Below, in pieces: positions 8,227 to 16,360 of a DNA stretch of 64,000 bases (positions are counted from its first letter, which is position 1; every line of letters starts with the position of its first letter). The translations under genes were made by a program, and so were the position numbers. This DNA is from Paenibacillus pabuli (GTDB lineage Bacteria; Bacillota; Bacilli; Paenibacillales; Paenibacillaceae). The stretch spans positions 4,898,001 to 4,962,000 of the forward strand of contig NZ_CP073714.1 of assembly GCF_023101145.1 (NCBI RefSeq), written 5' to 3'. The notes under the pieces were generated by a model. That model saw only the letters and a program-made list of their open reading frames with translations, was not told the origin of the DNA and searched no databases.

Positions 8227-8816
8227 CGGTTCTTCATCCCTTCATATGGCTCGTAGACCGGTTCGAAGAAATAAGGTTCCAATTGAGTTTTTACGCTTGA
8301 CCTTGCTCTGAACAATAACGATTTCACAGAACTGACGCTCTGCCCAAGAATATTTGCTATCTCCTGGTAGTCTAGTTGATCATACTCACGGAGTATAATG
8401 GCAGAACGCTGCTTCTCCGGTAAATTATTAATTGCATCCCTAACCAGCATCACCCGCTCACTGCGCAATACAGCATACTCTGGCGCATTCTCAGAAGGAG
8501 CAATGGGTACAATACCGCTCTCTTCAAGTGGAACGCTCCCACTACGCTGTTTGCGAAGCTCACTCAGCACCGTATTTCTCGCAATGGTATATAACCAGGT
8601 TGAGAATGAGGCATCCACCTCTCGGAATGAGTGCAGACTGCGGAACGCCTTATAGAAAGTCTCAGAACAGAGATCTTCCGCAAGCAGCTCCATATTGGAA
8701 CTTTTCAACATATGATATACGAAAGCCAGTATTTTACGCTGATAACGACTCATCAGCTCGGAATATAACTCCAGGTTACCTTCCTTGATCTCTCGAATCA
8801 ACTGGGAATCCGTCAT
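8223..8816 (-). CDS. ECF-type RNA polymerase sigma factor
   Basis: 197 residues with region 2 (LCSETFYKAFRSLHSFREVDASFSTW split across residues 50-80) and region 4 (LPEKQRSAIILREYDQLDYQEIANILGQSVSSVKSLLFRAR), without regions 1 and 3, as in ECF sigma factors. The ATG at 8816 is 10 bases after GGAGGGG; the frame is open to 8873 but without a better start. A TGAAAC-17-CGTC promoter about 320 bases upstream suggests autoregulation. The partner anti-sigma gene overlaps its 3' end. The regulon cannot be told from this window. Confidence 0.9.
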   Translation of the reverse strand: MTDSQLIREIKEGNLELYSELMSRYQRKILAFVYHMLKSSNMELLAEDLCSETFYKAFRSLHSFREVDASFSTWLYTIARNTVLSELRKQRSGSVPLEESGIVPIAPSENAPEYAVLRSERVMLVRDAINNLPEKQRSAIILREYDQLDYQEIANILGQSVSSVKSLLFRARSSVKTQLEPYFFEPVYEPYEGMKNR

Positions 8817-9135
8817 TTGAGTGCGACCCCTCCTCGCCCATCCATGTGCTTCTCCCCGTTCGACTCTATCCATGTATTACCGAACAGGCACAAAAAAGTT
8901 GCGGTTTTCACCGCATAAAACAGCGTTCAGCGCCAAAACAGGCCTTCCCGCCAAAATCCCCTATGTAATGGCAATTTCCCCAACGTTTCTACATTAACAG
9001 TATTTATTGTACAACGGTCTGCATCATCCTGGCAAATTCTTGGCTTGCATCGAAGCCCGACCAGTCATTATTATGCAGCCATTTTCTCGTCCATGACTTC
9101 TATTTTATCCCTTTTGTGAAGCCACTCTTATATTG

Positions 9136-9162
9136 GACGAGCGAAAGCCTCAAAAAGTTTCA
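9136..9162 (-). promoter_or_regulatory. ECF-type promoter upstream of the sigma-factor gene
   Basis: Minus strand TGAAAC (9157-9162), a 17-base spacer and CGTC (9136-9139). These elements match the Bacillus extracytoplasmic-function promoter pattern (sigma W/M/V-like). The position upstream of an ECF sigma gene suggests autoregulation. The leader to the start codon is about 310 nt, longer than usual. Confidence 0.6.
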
Positions 9163-9238
9163 ATCTCACTTTAAGCAAGGATTATATTTCCTTAATTTAC
9201 GAATGTTATAATTAATTCAAACAATTTTACTCAAAGTG

Positions 9239-9267
9239 TTGACAAAATGAAAACGTATACATATAAT
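9239..9267 (+). promoter_or_regulatory. perfect sigma-A promoter of a candidate sRNA
   Basis: TTGACA (9239-9244), a 17-base spacer and TATAAT (9262-9267): exact consensus hexamers at the ideal spacing on the plus strand. No open reading frame follows before the terminator at 9330-9357. Confidence 0.75.
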
Positions 9268-9273
9268 AAAAGT

Positions 9274-9358
9274 ACAGTATGGTTTCTCTCCACTCCTATC
9301 CAATAACTGTATTGCTCCACGTGAGCAATGGCCGCTTATGTAAGCGGTCTTTTTTTTG
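9274..9358 (+). ncRNA. candidate small regulatory RNA (about 85 nt)
   Basis: A short transcript is predicted between the consensus promoter and an intrinsic terminator. It can fold into three stems: ACAGT..ACTGT enclosing a C/U-rich stretch (CTCTCCACTCCTATCC), TTGCTC..GAGCAA, and the terminator stem. The exposed C/U-rich segment is complementary to ribosome-binding sites, as in known Gram-positive sRNAs such as RsaE/RoxS. I do not recognise it as a named family. There is no usable start codon with a ribosome site inside. It is convergent with tyrA. Confidence 0.6.
9330..9357 (+). terminator. terminator of the candidate sRNA
   Basis: CCGCTTA and TAAGCGG form a tight stem followed by about nine T on the plus strand; the minus strand has no T run, so it works in the plus direction only. 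Confidence 0.85.
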
Positions 9359-9399
9359 CTTTTTTTTGAATTACCTACTGTAACAGCTGGTTTTCAACA

Positions 9400-9426
9400 C
9401 AAAGAAAGGAGGCTTTCGCCCCCTTC
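9400..9426 (-). terminator. terminator of the aro/trp supraoperon after tyrA
   Basis: GAAGGGGGC and GCCTCCTTTC pair around a GAAA tetraloop on the minus strand, followed by a short T-rich tract. It starts about 8 bases after the tyrA stop. Confidence 0.65.
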
Positions 9427-9433
9427 CATAAGA

Positions 9434-10528
9434 CTAAACCCACACTTGATACCCTAGGGAATCCAGCAGCGTTTTGGCACGTTCCATTTCCTCTTCCTGC
9501 CGGAACGACAGACGCATAATGCCCGGTACATCGACCCGGTTCTCAATAATCTCCATGTTACTTAAGTTAATATCATTCGCCCCAAGTTCAGTGGCAATCT
9601 TGCCGATCATCCCCGGAGCATCCTGCACATCTGTATACAGATCAAACAACGACGAGATCATGCCTTTGCGTCGTTCTGGCAGCACACTGCGGAACTCGCG
9701 TGCCTGACGGAATGCCTCCTCAATGCCCTCACCATTTTGTTGCTCCAGCATTTCGGTGAAAGCCTGCATCTGCCCGTTCCAGTCCTTCAACAGTCCCAGC
9801 AGCACCTCACGGTTGCTCAACAGGATATCTCTCCATACAATGGCATCACTGGAGGCAATCCGGGTAATATCCCGGAATCCGCCCGCTGCCAGCATTTTGT
9901 ACAATGGATTTGAATTATTATATTCGCGCACCTGGTTCACCAGCGCAACTGCAATAACATGTGGCAAATGACTAATTGCCCCTACAATGTCATCGTGCAG
10001 TAGCGGTTCTACGCGGACAATCTGGGCACGTGTGTATGCAAGAAGGTCAGATAACCTGTCATACGCCTCCTCAGGCACATATTCTGAAGGGGTCAAGACA
10101 TAGTATGCATTCTCGAATAACACAGCCGAGGCTGCATCCACACCTGCACGCTCCGATCCGGCCATCGGATGACCGCCGATAAAGTATGCATCACTCATGC
10201 GGACATGCTCAGCACAAGCTGCGATGGACGCTTTTGTGCTTCCTACATCCGTAATGATACATCCCTTTTTCAGGGGGAGCTTGGCCAATTGTTCAAAATA
10301 GGATTCAAGCAGCCCAACAGGTACGCACAAAAAAATAAAGTCGGCATCTTGCACCGCTTCATCCAGAGAGAGCGTAGCGTCATCCACTACACCACTGGCT
10401 ATGTACTTGTCCTTCAGTTCGGGCAGATGGGCATAGCCCATCACCGTTACACCAGGCTTGCCTTTGAAGCAAAGCGCCAGTGAACCGCCGATGAGCCCGA
10501 CACCGATCATTGCAATTTTTAGTTTCAT
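9434..10528 (-). CDS. tyrA: prephenate dehydrogenase with ACT domain
   Basis: 364 residues. It converts prephenate to 4-hydroxyphenylpyruvate with NAD+ in tyrosine synthesis. The N-terminus has the Rossmann motif GVGLIGGSLA (residues 8-17); GGHPMAGSERAGVDAA near residue 120 is the family signature. The last 70 residues (MIGKIATELGANDINLSNMEI region) form an ACT domain, the usual site of feedback by tyrosine. It is the last gene of the aro/trp supraoperon, 27 bases after hisC. In B. subtilis an EPSP synthase gene follows tyrA; here a terminator follows instead. Confidence 0.95.
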   Translation of the reverse strand: MKLKIAMIGVGLIGGSLALCFKGKPGVTVMGYAHLPELKDKYIASGVVDDATLSLDEAVQDADFIFLCVPVGLLESYFEQLAKLPLKKGCIITDVGSTKASIAACAEHVRMSDAYFIGGHPMAGSERAGVDAASAVLFENAYYVLTPSEYVPEEAYDRLSDLLAYTRAQIVRVEPLLHDDIVGAISHLPHVIAVALVNQVREYNNSNPLYKMLAAGGFRDITRIASSDAIVWRDILLSNREVLLGLLKDWNGQMQAFTEMLEQQNGEGIEEAFRQAREFRSVLPERRKGMISSLFDLYTDVQDAPGMIGKIATELGANDINLSNMEIIENRVDVPGIMRLSFRQEEEMERAKTLLDSLGYQVWV

Positions 10529-10555
10529 GGGTCCTCACTCTTTTCATCGCCAGAT

Positions 10556-11656
10556 TTAAGGGCGTGCTACCGCCTTCTCAGCCAGCGTGTTCTCCAGTGC
10601 CGTGACAAACGCACGGTTCTGTTCTGATGTTCCGACGGACACACGAATGTATGTTGGATATACATGGAATCCAGGTCGAACAATAATGCCCTGTTTCAAG
10701 AGCGATTGGAATGCTTCTGTCGAAGGCATATCTAGATCAACCAGAATGAAGTTACCCTGAGAAGGGAAAAACGGCAGTCCTAGTCGTGTGAATTCATTTT
10801 GCAAATACGCTCTTTCTACCGCATTACGCTCCGCACACTCTTGAACAAAAGCCTGATCCTCAAGTGCAGCCTTCGCGGCTGCCTGACCGAAGCGCGAAGT
10901 GTTAAACGGTTCACGCACGCGGTTTATCAGATCAATCACTTCCGGACGTGCAATACCATATCCAATACGCAATGAAGCCAGTCCATAGATTTTAGAGAAT
11001 GTCCGCAAAATGACCAAGTTAGGATAACGCTCAATCATAGGAATGCTTTGTGGATACTCCTCGTCCGTAACAAATTCATAATAGGCTTCATCCAAAACAA
11101 CCATGACATGAGAAGGCACACGATCCATGAATGCTATCAATTCCTGCTCAGAGATAATTGTACCCGTTGGATTATTGGGGTTACACACCCAGACCGCCTT
11201 GGTCTTATCATTGATTTTCGCCAGCATCGAAGTCAGATCATGAGTTCCCTCTTTAAGCGGCACTTCAATGCTGACCGCACCCTCGATGTCCGCGTTACTT
11301 TTGTATACTGAGAACGTCTGGTCGGCCATGATATTCTCGTCACCCGGGAGGAAGAATGCGCGAGTGATCAATGCAATAATCTCATCCGAACCACATCCAA
11401 AGATCAAATTATTCCGCTCCACTCCCAGATGCTTGGCCAGCACTTCAGTCAGTTCCTTTGAACTGCCATCAGGATATATGCTTACATTGACCAGCTCTCT
11501 GGTGATCGCTTCAAGCACAGCAGGGGAGCTTCCATATGGATTTTCGTTGGAGGCCAGCTTGATTACTTGCTCCAAACCCAGTTCACGTTTCACTTCTTCA
11601 ATCGGTTTGCCCGGTTTGTATACAGGCAGATTGACAATCTGGGACTTCGGTTTCAA
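10556..11656 (-). CDS. hisC: histidinol-phosphate/aromatic aminotransferase
   Basis: 366 residues of class I/II aminotransferase fold. The PLP-binding lysine is in FSKIYGLASLR near residue 225, and NPNNPTGT near residue 158 is the conserved fold signature. HisC transaminates imidazole-acetol phosphate in histidine synthesis; in the Bacillus supraoperon the same enzyme also serves tyrosine and phenylalanine synthesis, which its place between trpA and tyrA supports. Translation starts at a TTG (11656), 8 bases after AGGAGG. An 81-base gap with a hairpin separates it from trpA. Confidence 0.95.
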   Translation of the reverse strand: MKPKSQIVNLPVYKPGKPIEEVKRELGLEQVIKLASNENPYGSSPAVLEAITRELVNVSIYPDGSSKELTEVLAKHLGVERNNLIFGCGSDEIIALITRAFFLPGDENIMADQTFSVYKSNADIEGAVSIEVPLKEGTHDLTSMLAKINDKTKAVWVCNPNNPTGTIISEQELIAFMDRVPSHVMVVLDEAYYEFVTDEEYPQSIPMIERYPNLVILRTFSKIYGLASLRIGYGIARPEVIDLINRVREPFNTSRFGQAAAKAALEDQAFVQECAERNAVERAYLQNEFTRLGLPFFPSQGNFILVDLDMPSTEAFQSLLKQGIIVRPGFHVYPTYIRVSVGTSEQNRAFVTALENTLAEKAVARP

Positions 11657-11690
11657 CCCGACCGCCTCCTGTTATTGAAATAGTTATGGA

Positions 11691-11715
11691 CATGCCTCAG
11701 CCTTTACTGAGCATG
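11691..11715 (-). other. stem-loop between trpA and hisC
   Basis: CATGCTCAG and CTGAGGCATG pair with one bulge in the transcript, without a T run. This is the only gap of size in the trp-hisC-tyrA run, so the hairpin could be an RNA processing or stability element. Its role is inferred only. Confidence 0.4.
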
Positions 11716-11737
11716 CCCTGAGGATATTATGTAATCC

Positions 11738-12544
11738 CTATCCTTTTAATTGTGCCACAAAGTTACGAATTTGCAACAGTCCCGCCTGACGCGTATCTGG
11801 GTTTCCAAGAAGAGGTATGGCCTCTTCCACCTGACGAACGATAGCACTGCCTACAACAACACCATCACAGATACGGGAGAAACGAATGACCTGCTCGTGA
11901 CTCGAAATGCCGAAACCAACAGCGACCGGAAGATCTGTCAGACTCTTTACAGTTTCAATGAAGCTCTCTACCCCATCGAAAAAGGAAGCTCGCTCTCCCG
12001 TAACACCCAGCGAAGAGACACAATAGATGAAACCACGTGCTCCTGTGACAATACGCTCGATTCTAGCGTTGGACGTAGGGGCTACAAGAGGAACCAGATG
12101 CACACCTGCTGCATCCGCACGGCGTCGCATATCCTCCGCTTCCTCAATTGGAAGATCCGGGATGATCATGCCGCTGATCTCATGTCTCACCAATTCATCA
12201 AAAAATACATCCAGTCCTGTCTGTAACACCGGATTATAGTAGGTGAACAGTACAAAAGGCAGTTTTACACCCGCAGCACGAGCTCTTGCAGCTGTCTCCA
12301 TACAAGTCCGGATGGTGATCTGACTTTTCAATGCACGCTCGGAAGCGCGCTGAATTACAGGTCCATCCGCGAGCGGATCAGAATAAGGAACACCGAGTTC
12401 CAAAATATCCGCCCCTGCCAGTTCCAATTCTTTAATGATTTCCACCGTGGTGTCCACATCTGGATCTCCAACCGTAAGGAATGGAATAAGTGCTGTACGG
12501 TTCTGTTCTTTCAATTGCTGGAAGGTCTGGTCCATCAGGTTCAT
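11738..12544 (-). CDS. trpA: tryptophan synthase alpha subunit
   Basis: 268 residues, a TIM barrel. It cleaves indole-3-glycerol phosphate to indole and glyceraldehyde 3-phosphate and passes indole to TrpB. LELGVPYSDPLADGPVIQ (about residues 46-63) holds the catalytic glutamate and aspartate of the family, and the phosphate-binding GFGISS lies near residue 210. The start codon overlaps the trpB stop by four bases (ATGA), so translation is coupled, which suits an equimolar alpha/beta complex. Confidence 0.97.
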   Translation of the reverse strand: MNLMDQTFQQLKEQNRTALIPFLTVGDPDVDTTVEIIKELELAGADILELGVPYSDPLADGPVIQRASERALKSQITIRTCMETAARARAAGVKLPFVLFTYYNPVLQTGLDVFFDELVRHEISGMIIPDLPIEEAEDMRRRADAAGVHLVPLVAPTSNARIERIVTGARGFIYCVSSLGVTGERASFFDGVESFIETVKSLTDLPVAVGFGISSHEQVIRFSRICDGVVVGSAIVRQVEEAIPLLGNPDTRQAGLLQIRNFVAQLKG

Positions 12545-13740
12545 GCCAAGTCCCCTCCTGTATACTTCATAATTGATTCAACATCTTTGTCACCACGACC
12601 GGAAAGACAGATTACAACAATATCATCAGCGCTGAGTTCAGGCGCGAGCTTGACGACCTGTGCAACAGCATGGGCTGACTCCAAAGCAGGGATAATGCCT
12701 TCTGTTCGGCTCAGCAACTGCAAGGCATCCAATGCCTCCTGGTCCGTAATCGGGACATATTGGGCACGTTTAATATCTTTGAGATATGAATGCTCCGGAC
12801 CAACGCCCGGATAGTCAAGTCCCGCCGAAATGGAATGGGCTGGCTGAACCTGTCCATATTCATCTTGCAGTAGATAACTCATAGAACCCTGGAATACACC
12901 ATGTGTGCCTTTGCTCATCGTAGCCGCATGGAACTCGGTGTCCACCCCTTTACCTGCTGCTTCAACACCAACAAGCTTTACATCCTGATCGCCAATAAAC
13001 GGGTAGAACATGCCGATAGCATTACTTCCGCCGCCTACAGCTGCAACAATCACATCCGGCAGCCGTCCTTCGATCTCCTGAATCTGGCGTCGTGTCTCAT
13101 CACCGATCACTCGCTGGAAATTACGTACCATCATTGGGTAAGGATGAGGACCGACCACCGATCCAAGTACGTAAAAAGTATCCTCTACATTACTAACCCA
13201 GTAGCGAAGTGCCTCATTACCGGCATCTTTCAATGTCCGCGTTCCAGATGTCACCGGAATGACTTCTGCACCAAGCAGTTTCATCCGAAATACGTTCAAT
13301 TGTTGTCGCTGCGTATCTTCTTCACCCATAAACACTTTACATTCAAGACCCAGCAGGGCAGCAACTGTTGCCGTGGCAACACCATGCTGTCCTGCACCCG
13401 TCTCGGCAATGACTTTCTTTTTCCCCATTCGTTTGGCCAGCAAACCCTGTCCAATAGCGTTATTAATCTTGTGCGCTCCAGTATGGTTCAGGTCTTCACG
13501 TTTCAGATAAATTTTGGGTCCACCCAAGCGGTGGGAAAGTTGCTCCGCATGGTATAAAGGTGTTTCCCGTCCAGAATACTCGCTTAGCAGATAATTCAGT
13601 TCCTTGTTGAACTCCTCGTCTTCAGAGAAGTGGCTGTACGCTTCCTCCAGTTCGATCAGAGCGTTCATTAATGTCTCAGGTACAAAGCGGCCTCCGAAGG
13701 GACCGAAACGCCCGTGTTGATCCGGCAATTGATGTGTCAT
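12541..13740 (-). CDS. trpB: tryptophan synthase beta subunit
   Basis: 399 residues. It condenses indole and serine to tryptophan using PLP. The PLP lysine lies in LNHTGAHKINNA near residue 91, and the phosphate-binding glycine loop is GGGSNA near residue 235; ETGAGQHGVA is the family signature. Coupled by ATGA overlaps to trpF upstream and trpA downstream. Confidence 0.97.
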   Translation of the reverse strand: MTHQLPDQHGRFGPFGGRFVPETLMNALIELEEAYSHFSEDEEFNKELNYLLSEYSGRETPLYHAEQLSHRLGGPKIYLKREDLNHTGAHKINNAIGQGLLAKRMGKKKVIAETGAGQHGVATATVAALLGLECKVFMGEEDTQRQQLNVFRMKLLGAEVIPVTSGTRTLKDAGNEALRYWVSNVEDTFYVLGSVVGPHPYPMMVRNFQRVIGDETRRQIQEIEGRLPDVIVAAVGGGSNAIGMFYPFIGDQDVKLVGVEAAGKGVDTEFHAATMSKGTHGVFQGSMSYLLQDEYGQVQPAHSISAGLDYPGVGPEHSYLKDIKRAQYVPITDQEALDALQLLSRTEGIIPALESAHAVAQVVKLAPELSADDIVVICLSGRGDKDVESIMKYTGGDLA

Positions 13741-14474
13741 GCCTGCTTCACCCTTTCTACAAATGCTGTTATTTTTGCAATATCCTTCACACCTTCGGAC
13801 TCTACGCCGCTGGATACATCGACGCCGTCCGGTGCATATGTCTGTATCAGTTGTTGCACATTATCCGGCTGTAATCCTCCTGCCACGAACAACGCGATTC
13901 CATGTTTTCTTGCCCACTTGGCGTAGAAAGGAATTCGTTCCCAGGCAAAGGTTTTACCGGAGCCCCCTACATAGAGCGGGTCAAACGTATCGAGCAATAT
14001 GGCGTCCACCACATTTTTATATGGATCAAGTGCCAATAAGGCAGTATGGTCAGCTAATGAACCCGTTTCATCCTTGGGAAAAGAGAAAGCCTTGAACACT
14101 TCGGTACCGAAGCGCTGCTTCACCTGTTCACAAAATTCCGGCGATTCCTGTCCATGCAGCTGAATGACATCCAGGCGTGAAATCTGCATGATGCTTTCCA
14201 GCTCTACGAGCGTGGGATTCACAAAAACACCCGTCAGCTTCGGCCGATCGAACATCGTCCAGTCCAAGAGAACCTCTCTTAGCTCCGAACCCTGTTCAGG
14301 TGTAATACGGCGACGGGATGGGGCAAAAACAACACCAACGTAATCCACAGGCAAGTTTATCATTGATTTTAGCACTTCAACGTCCTGAAGTCCACATATT
14401 TTTACAGCCGCTGCCGGCCGGTTTTGCAGATCCACGTCTCTGCTGCTTGTGCCGTCATGATTGAATGCATTCAT
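13737..14474 (-). CDS. trpF: phosphoribosylanthranilate isomerase
   Basis: 245 residues, TIM barrel. VKICGLQD near residue 24 holds the catalytic cysteine, DVIQLHGQE is the family's middle motif, and the C-terminal VDVSSGVE is the phosphate-binding end. It isomerises phosphoribosylanthranilate in tryptophan synthesis. The N-terminus is about 20 residues longer than usual (MNAFNHDGTSSRDVDLQN), so a later start is possible. ATGA overlaps on both sides indicate coupling to trpC and trpB. Confidence 0.95.
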   Translation of the reverse strand: MNAFNHDGTSSRDVDLQNRPAAAVKICGLQDVEVLKSMINLPVDYVGVVFAPSRRRITPEQGSELREVLLDWTMFDRPKLTGVFVNPTLVELESIMQISRLDVIQLHGQESPEFCEQVKQRFGTEVFKAFSFPKDETGSLADHTALLALDPYKNVVDAILLDTFDPLYVGGSGKTFAWERIPFYAKWARKHGIALFVAGGLQPDNVQQLIQTYAPDGVDVSSGVESEGVKDIAKITAFVERVKQA

Positions 14475-15262
14475 GCTTTTGGTCCCATCAGTTCATATAC
14501 CGCAGCCTCAACATCGTCCTTGCGCATCAGATGCTCCCCAACAAGGATACCATGCACACCTGCCTCAATAAGAGATTCCAATGGCTGAGGACCGGCAATT
14601 CCACTTTCACTGATTAATGTTACACTATCCGGAATCAAGTTCATCAGATCCAACGTGGTGTTCAGACTCGTTTCGAACGTTTTCAGATTGCGGTTGTTGA
14701 TGCCCACAAGTGTTGCCTGCGTAATATCGAGCACTTGCTCCAGTTCAACACGGTCATGGACTTCAATTAATGCATCAAGGCCCAGACTTTTAGCAAATGT
14801 CAGATATTGACGCATCTGTTCGGGTGTCAGAATACTCGCAATCAGCAAAACGGCATCCGCGCCAAGCAGCCTTGCCTCGGCAATCTGTCGTTCATCTATA
14901 ATAAAATCCTTGCGCAGTAGCGGTATGTTCACAGCTTCATGAATGGCCTGCAAATATTCTCTATTTCCCTGGAAATAAGAAACGTCGGTCAATACAGATA
15001 TACAATCCGCTCCAGCCCGTTCGTATGCGGAAGCAATTTCTACTGGATGGAAATCAGGACGAATCAGCCCTTTGGATGGAGAAGCCTTCTTCACTTCGGC
15101 AATGAGACCCAGCTTACGGTTACGTCTCTCTGATAGAGCACGTTCGAATCCACGAGTATTGGGTAATGTCTCTATCTTTTTCAGCGCATCGTCCATCTGA
15201 AATGTTTGTGCGAGAACTTCAACTTCTTTATGTTTGGTTGCTACGATTCGATCAAGATACAT
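14471..15262 (-). CDS. trpC: indole-3-glycerol phosphate synthase
   Basis: 263 residues, TIM barrel. The catalytic lysine region AEVKKASPSKG (about residues 54-64) and LRKDFIID (about 115) are the family signatures; the phosphate-binding GILVGEHLM lies near the end. It closes the indole ring in the fourth step of tryptophan synthesis. The start overlaps the trpD 3' end by 11 bases, and the stop overlaps trpF by four. Confidence 0.97.
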   Translation of the reverse strand: MYLDRIVATKHKEVEVLAQTFQMDDALKKIETLPNTRGFERALSERRNRKLGLIAEVKKASPSKGLIRPDFHPVEIASAYERAGADCISVLTDVSYFQGNREYLQAIHEAVNIPLLRKDFIIDERQIAEARLLGADAVLLIASILTPEQMRQYLTFAKSLGLDALIEVHDRVELEQVLDITQATLVGINNRNLKTFETSLNTTLDLMNLIPDSVTLISESGIAGPQPLESLIEAGVHGILVGEHLMRKDDVEAAVYELMGPKA

Positions 15263-16343
15263 GACTGTACGCCTCCGTTGTATGAATTAACTGTTCCAGC
15301 TTCCCGGCAGCCTTGCCGGAGTCTACAGCTTCTGTCGCCATCAACACACCTTCTGCGATGGTATTCGCTAGACCGGATACATAAATGCACGCCCCGGCAT
15401 TCAACAGAACGACATCGCGGTATGCGCTCCGTTCTCCCTGGAAGATCCTTTTAATAATTTCGGCGTTCTGAGCTGCATCTCCTCCAAGAACCGATTCCAG
15501 CGGATATAACGATAATCCCATATCCCGTGGATCAATGTCATACGTACGCACTTCACCATTACGCAGTTCGGATACTTGTGTAGGTGCAGAGATGCTGATT
15601 TCATCCAGTCCATCATGACTCGCTACGACCAAAGCTCTTTTCAGCCCCAGACGATTCAGCACTTCAGCGATCATCGGTGTCCGGCTTCGATCGTATAAAC
15701 CAAGTAATTGTCGATCCGCTCCCGCAGGATTGGTTAGAGGTCCCAGCATGTTAAAGACCGTACGCACACCCAGCTCTTTTCTTGGTGCAGCAGCATGTTT
15801 CATAGAAGGATGGTACACCTGAGCAAAACAGAAACAGATTCCGATCTCATCGAGACATTGTCTCGCCTGCTCTCCGTCCAGATGAATATTCACGCCCAAT
15901 GCTTCAAGTACATCCGCACTGCCTGCCTTGCCTGAGGCAGAGCGATTACCATGCTTCGCCACCCGGACAGAAACTGCTGAAGCAATGATCGCCGATGCCG
16001 TTGAAATATTGAACTTATGAATGCCCGAACCCCCTGTTCCACAGGTGTCCAGCAGTCCATTACCATCGGTCAGAATTCTTCCGCCCTGTCCACGCATGGC
16101 TTCGGCAAACCCCGTGATTTCATCCACCGTTTCCCCCTTCATCCGCAAGCCCATAAGCAAACCTCCGATTTGAGCCGGAGTGGCCTCACCTCTCATGATG
16201 GAGTACATCAAGTCACGTGCTTCCGCCTGCTCCAGATCGCTGCCCTCCAAAATTTTGGCAAGGCCATTTTTCATGCCTTCCGCATGACTAACTTCAGTTG
16301 CGAAGCGCTCGGATTCTTCATTCATGACAGGGTTCATGTTCAT
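15252..16343 (-). CDS. trpD: anthranilate phosphoribosyltransferase
   Basis: 363 residues, slightly longer than the usual 335-345 because of a polar N-terminal extension of about 20 residues. DTCGTGGSG (about 98-106) binds PRPP, and KHGNRSASGKAGSADVLEAL is the family core, seen here in order. It transfers phosphoribose to anthranilate. GAGAGGAGA lies upstream of the ATG at 16343. It follows trpE by 17 bases. Confidence 0.97.
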   Translation of the reverse strand: MNMNPVMNEESERFATEVSHAEGMKNGLAKILEGSDLEQAEARDLMYSIMRGEATPAQIGGLLMGLRMKGETVDEITGFAEAMRGQGGRILTDGNGLLDTCGTGGSGIHKFNISTASAIIASAVSVRVAKHGNRSASGKAGSADVLEALGVNIHLDGEQARQCLDEIGICFCFAQVYHPSMKHAAAPRKELGVRTVFNMLGPLTNPAGADRQLLGLYDRSRTPMIAEVLNRLGLKRALVVASHDGLDEISISAPTQVSELRNGEVRTYDIDPRDMGLSLYPLESVLGGDAAQNAEIIKRIFQGERSAYRDVVLLNAGACIYVSGLANTIAEGVLMATEAVDSGKAAGKLEQLIHTTEAYSHVS

Positions 16344-16360
16344 TTCCGGTCTCTCCTCTC

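Larger units (their letters stand above)
8817..9433. other. 617-bp gap between sigma gene and tyrA: two promoters, an sRNA candidate and a terminator
   Basis: No protein gene is supported here. The left 320 bases form the leader of the sigma-factor gene up to its ECF-type promoter at 9136-9162. The right part carries a consensus sigma-A promoter on the plus strand (9239-9267), a transcript-sized stretch ending in a strong terminator (to 9357), and the tyrA terminator on the minus strand (9400-9426). Confidence 0.7.
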
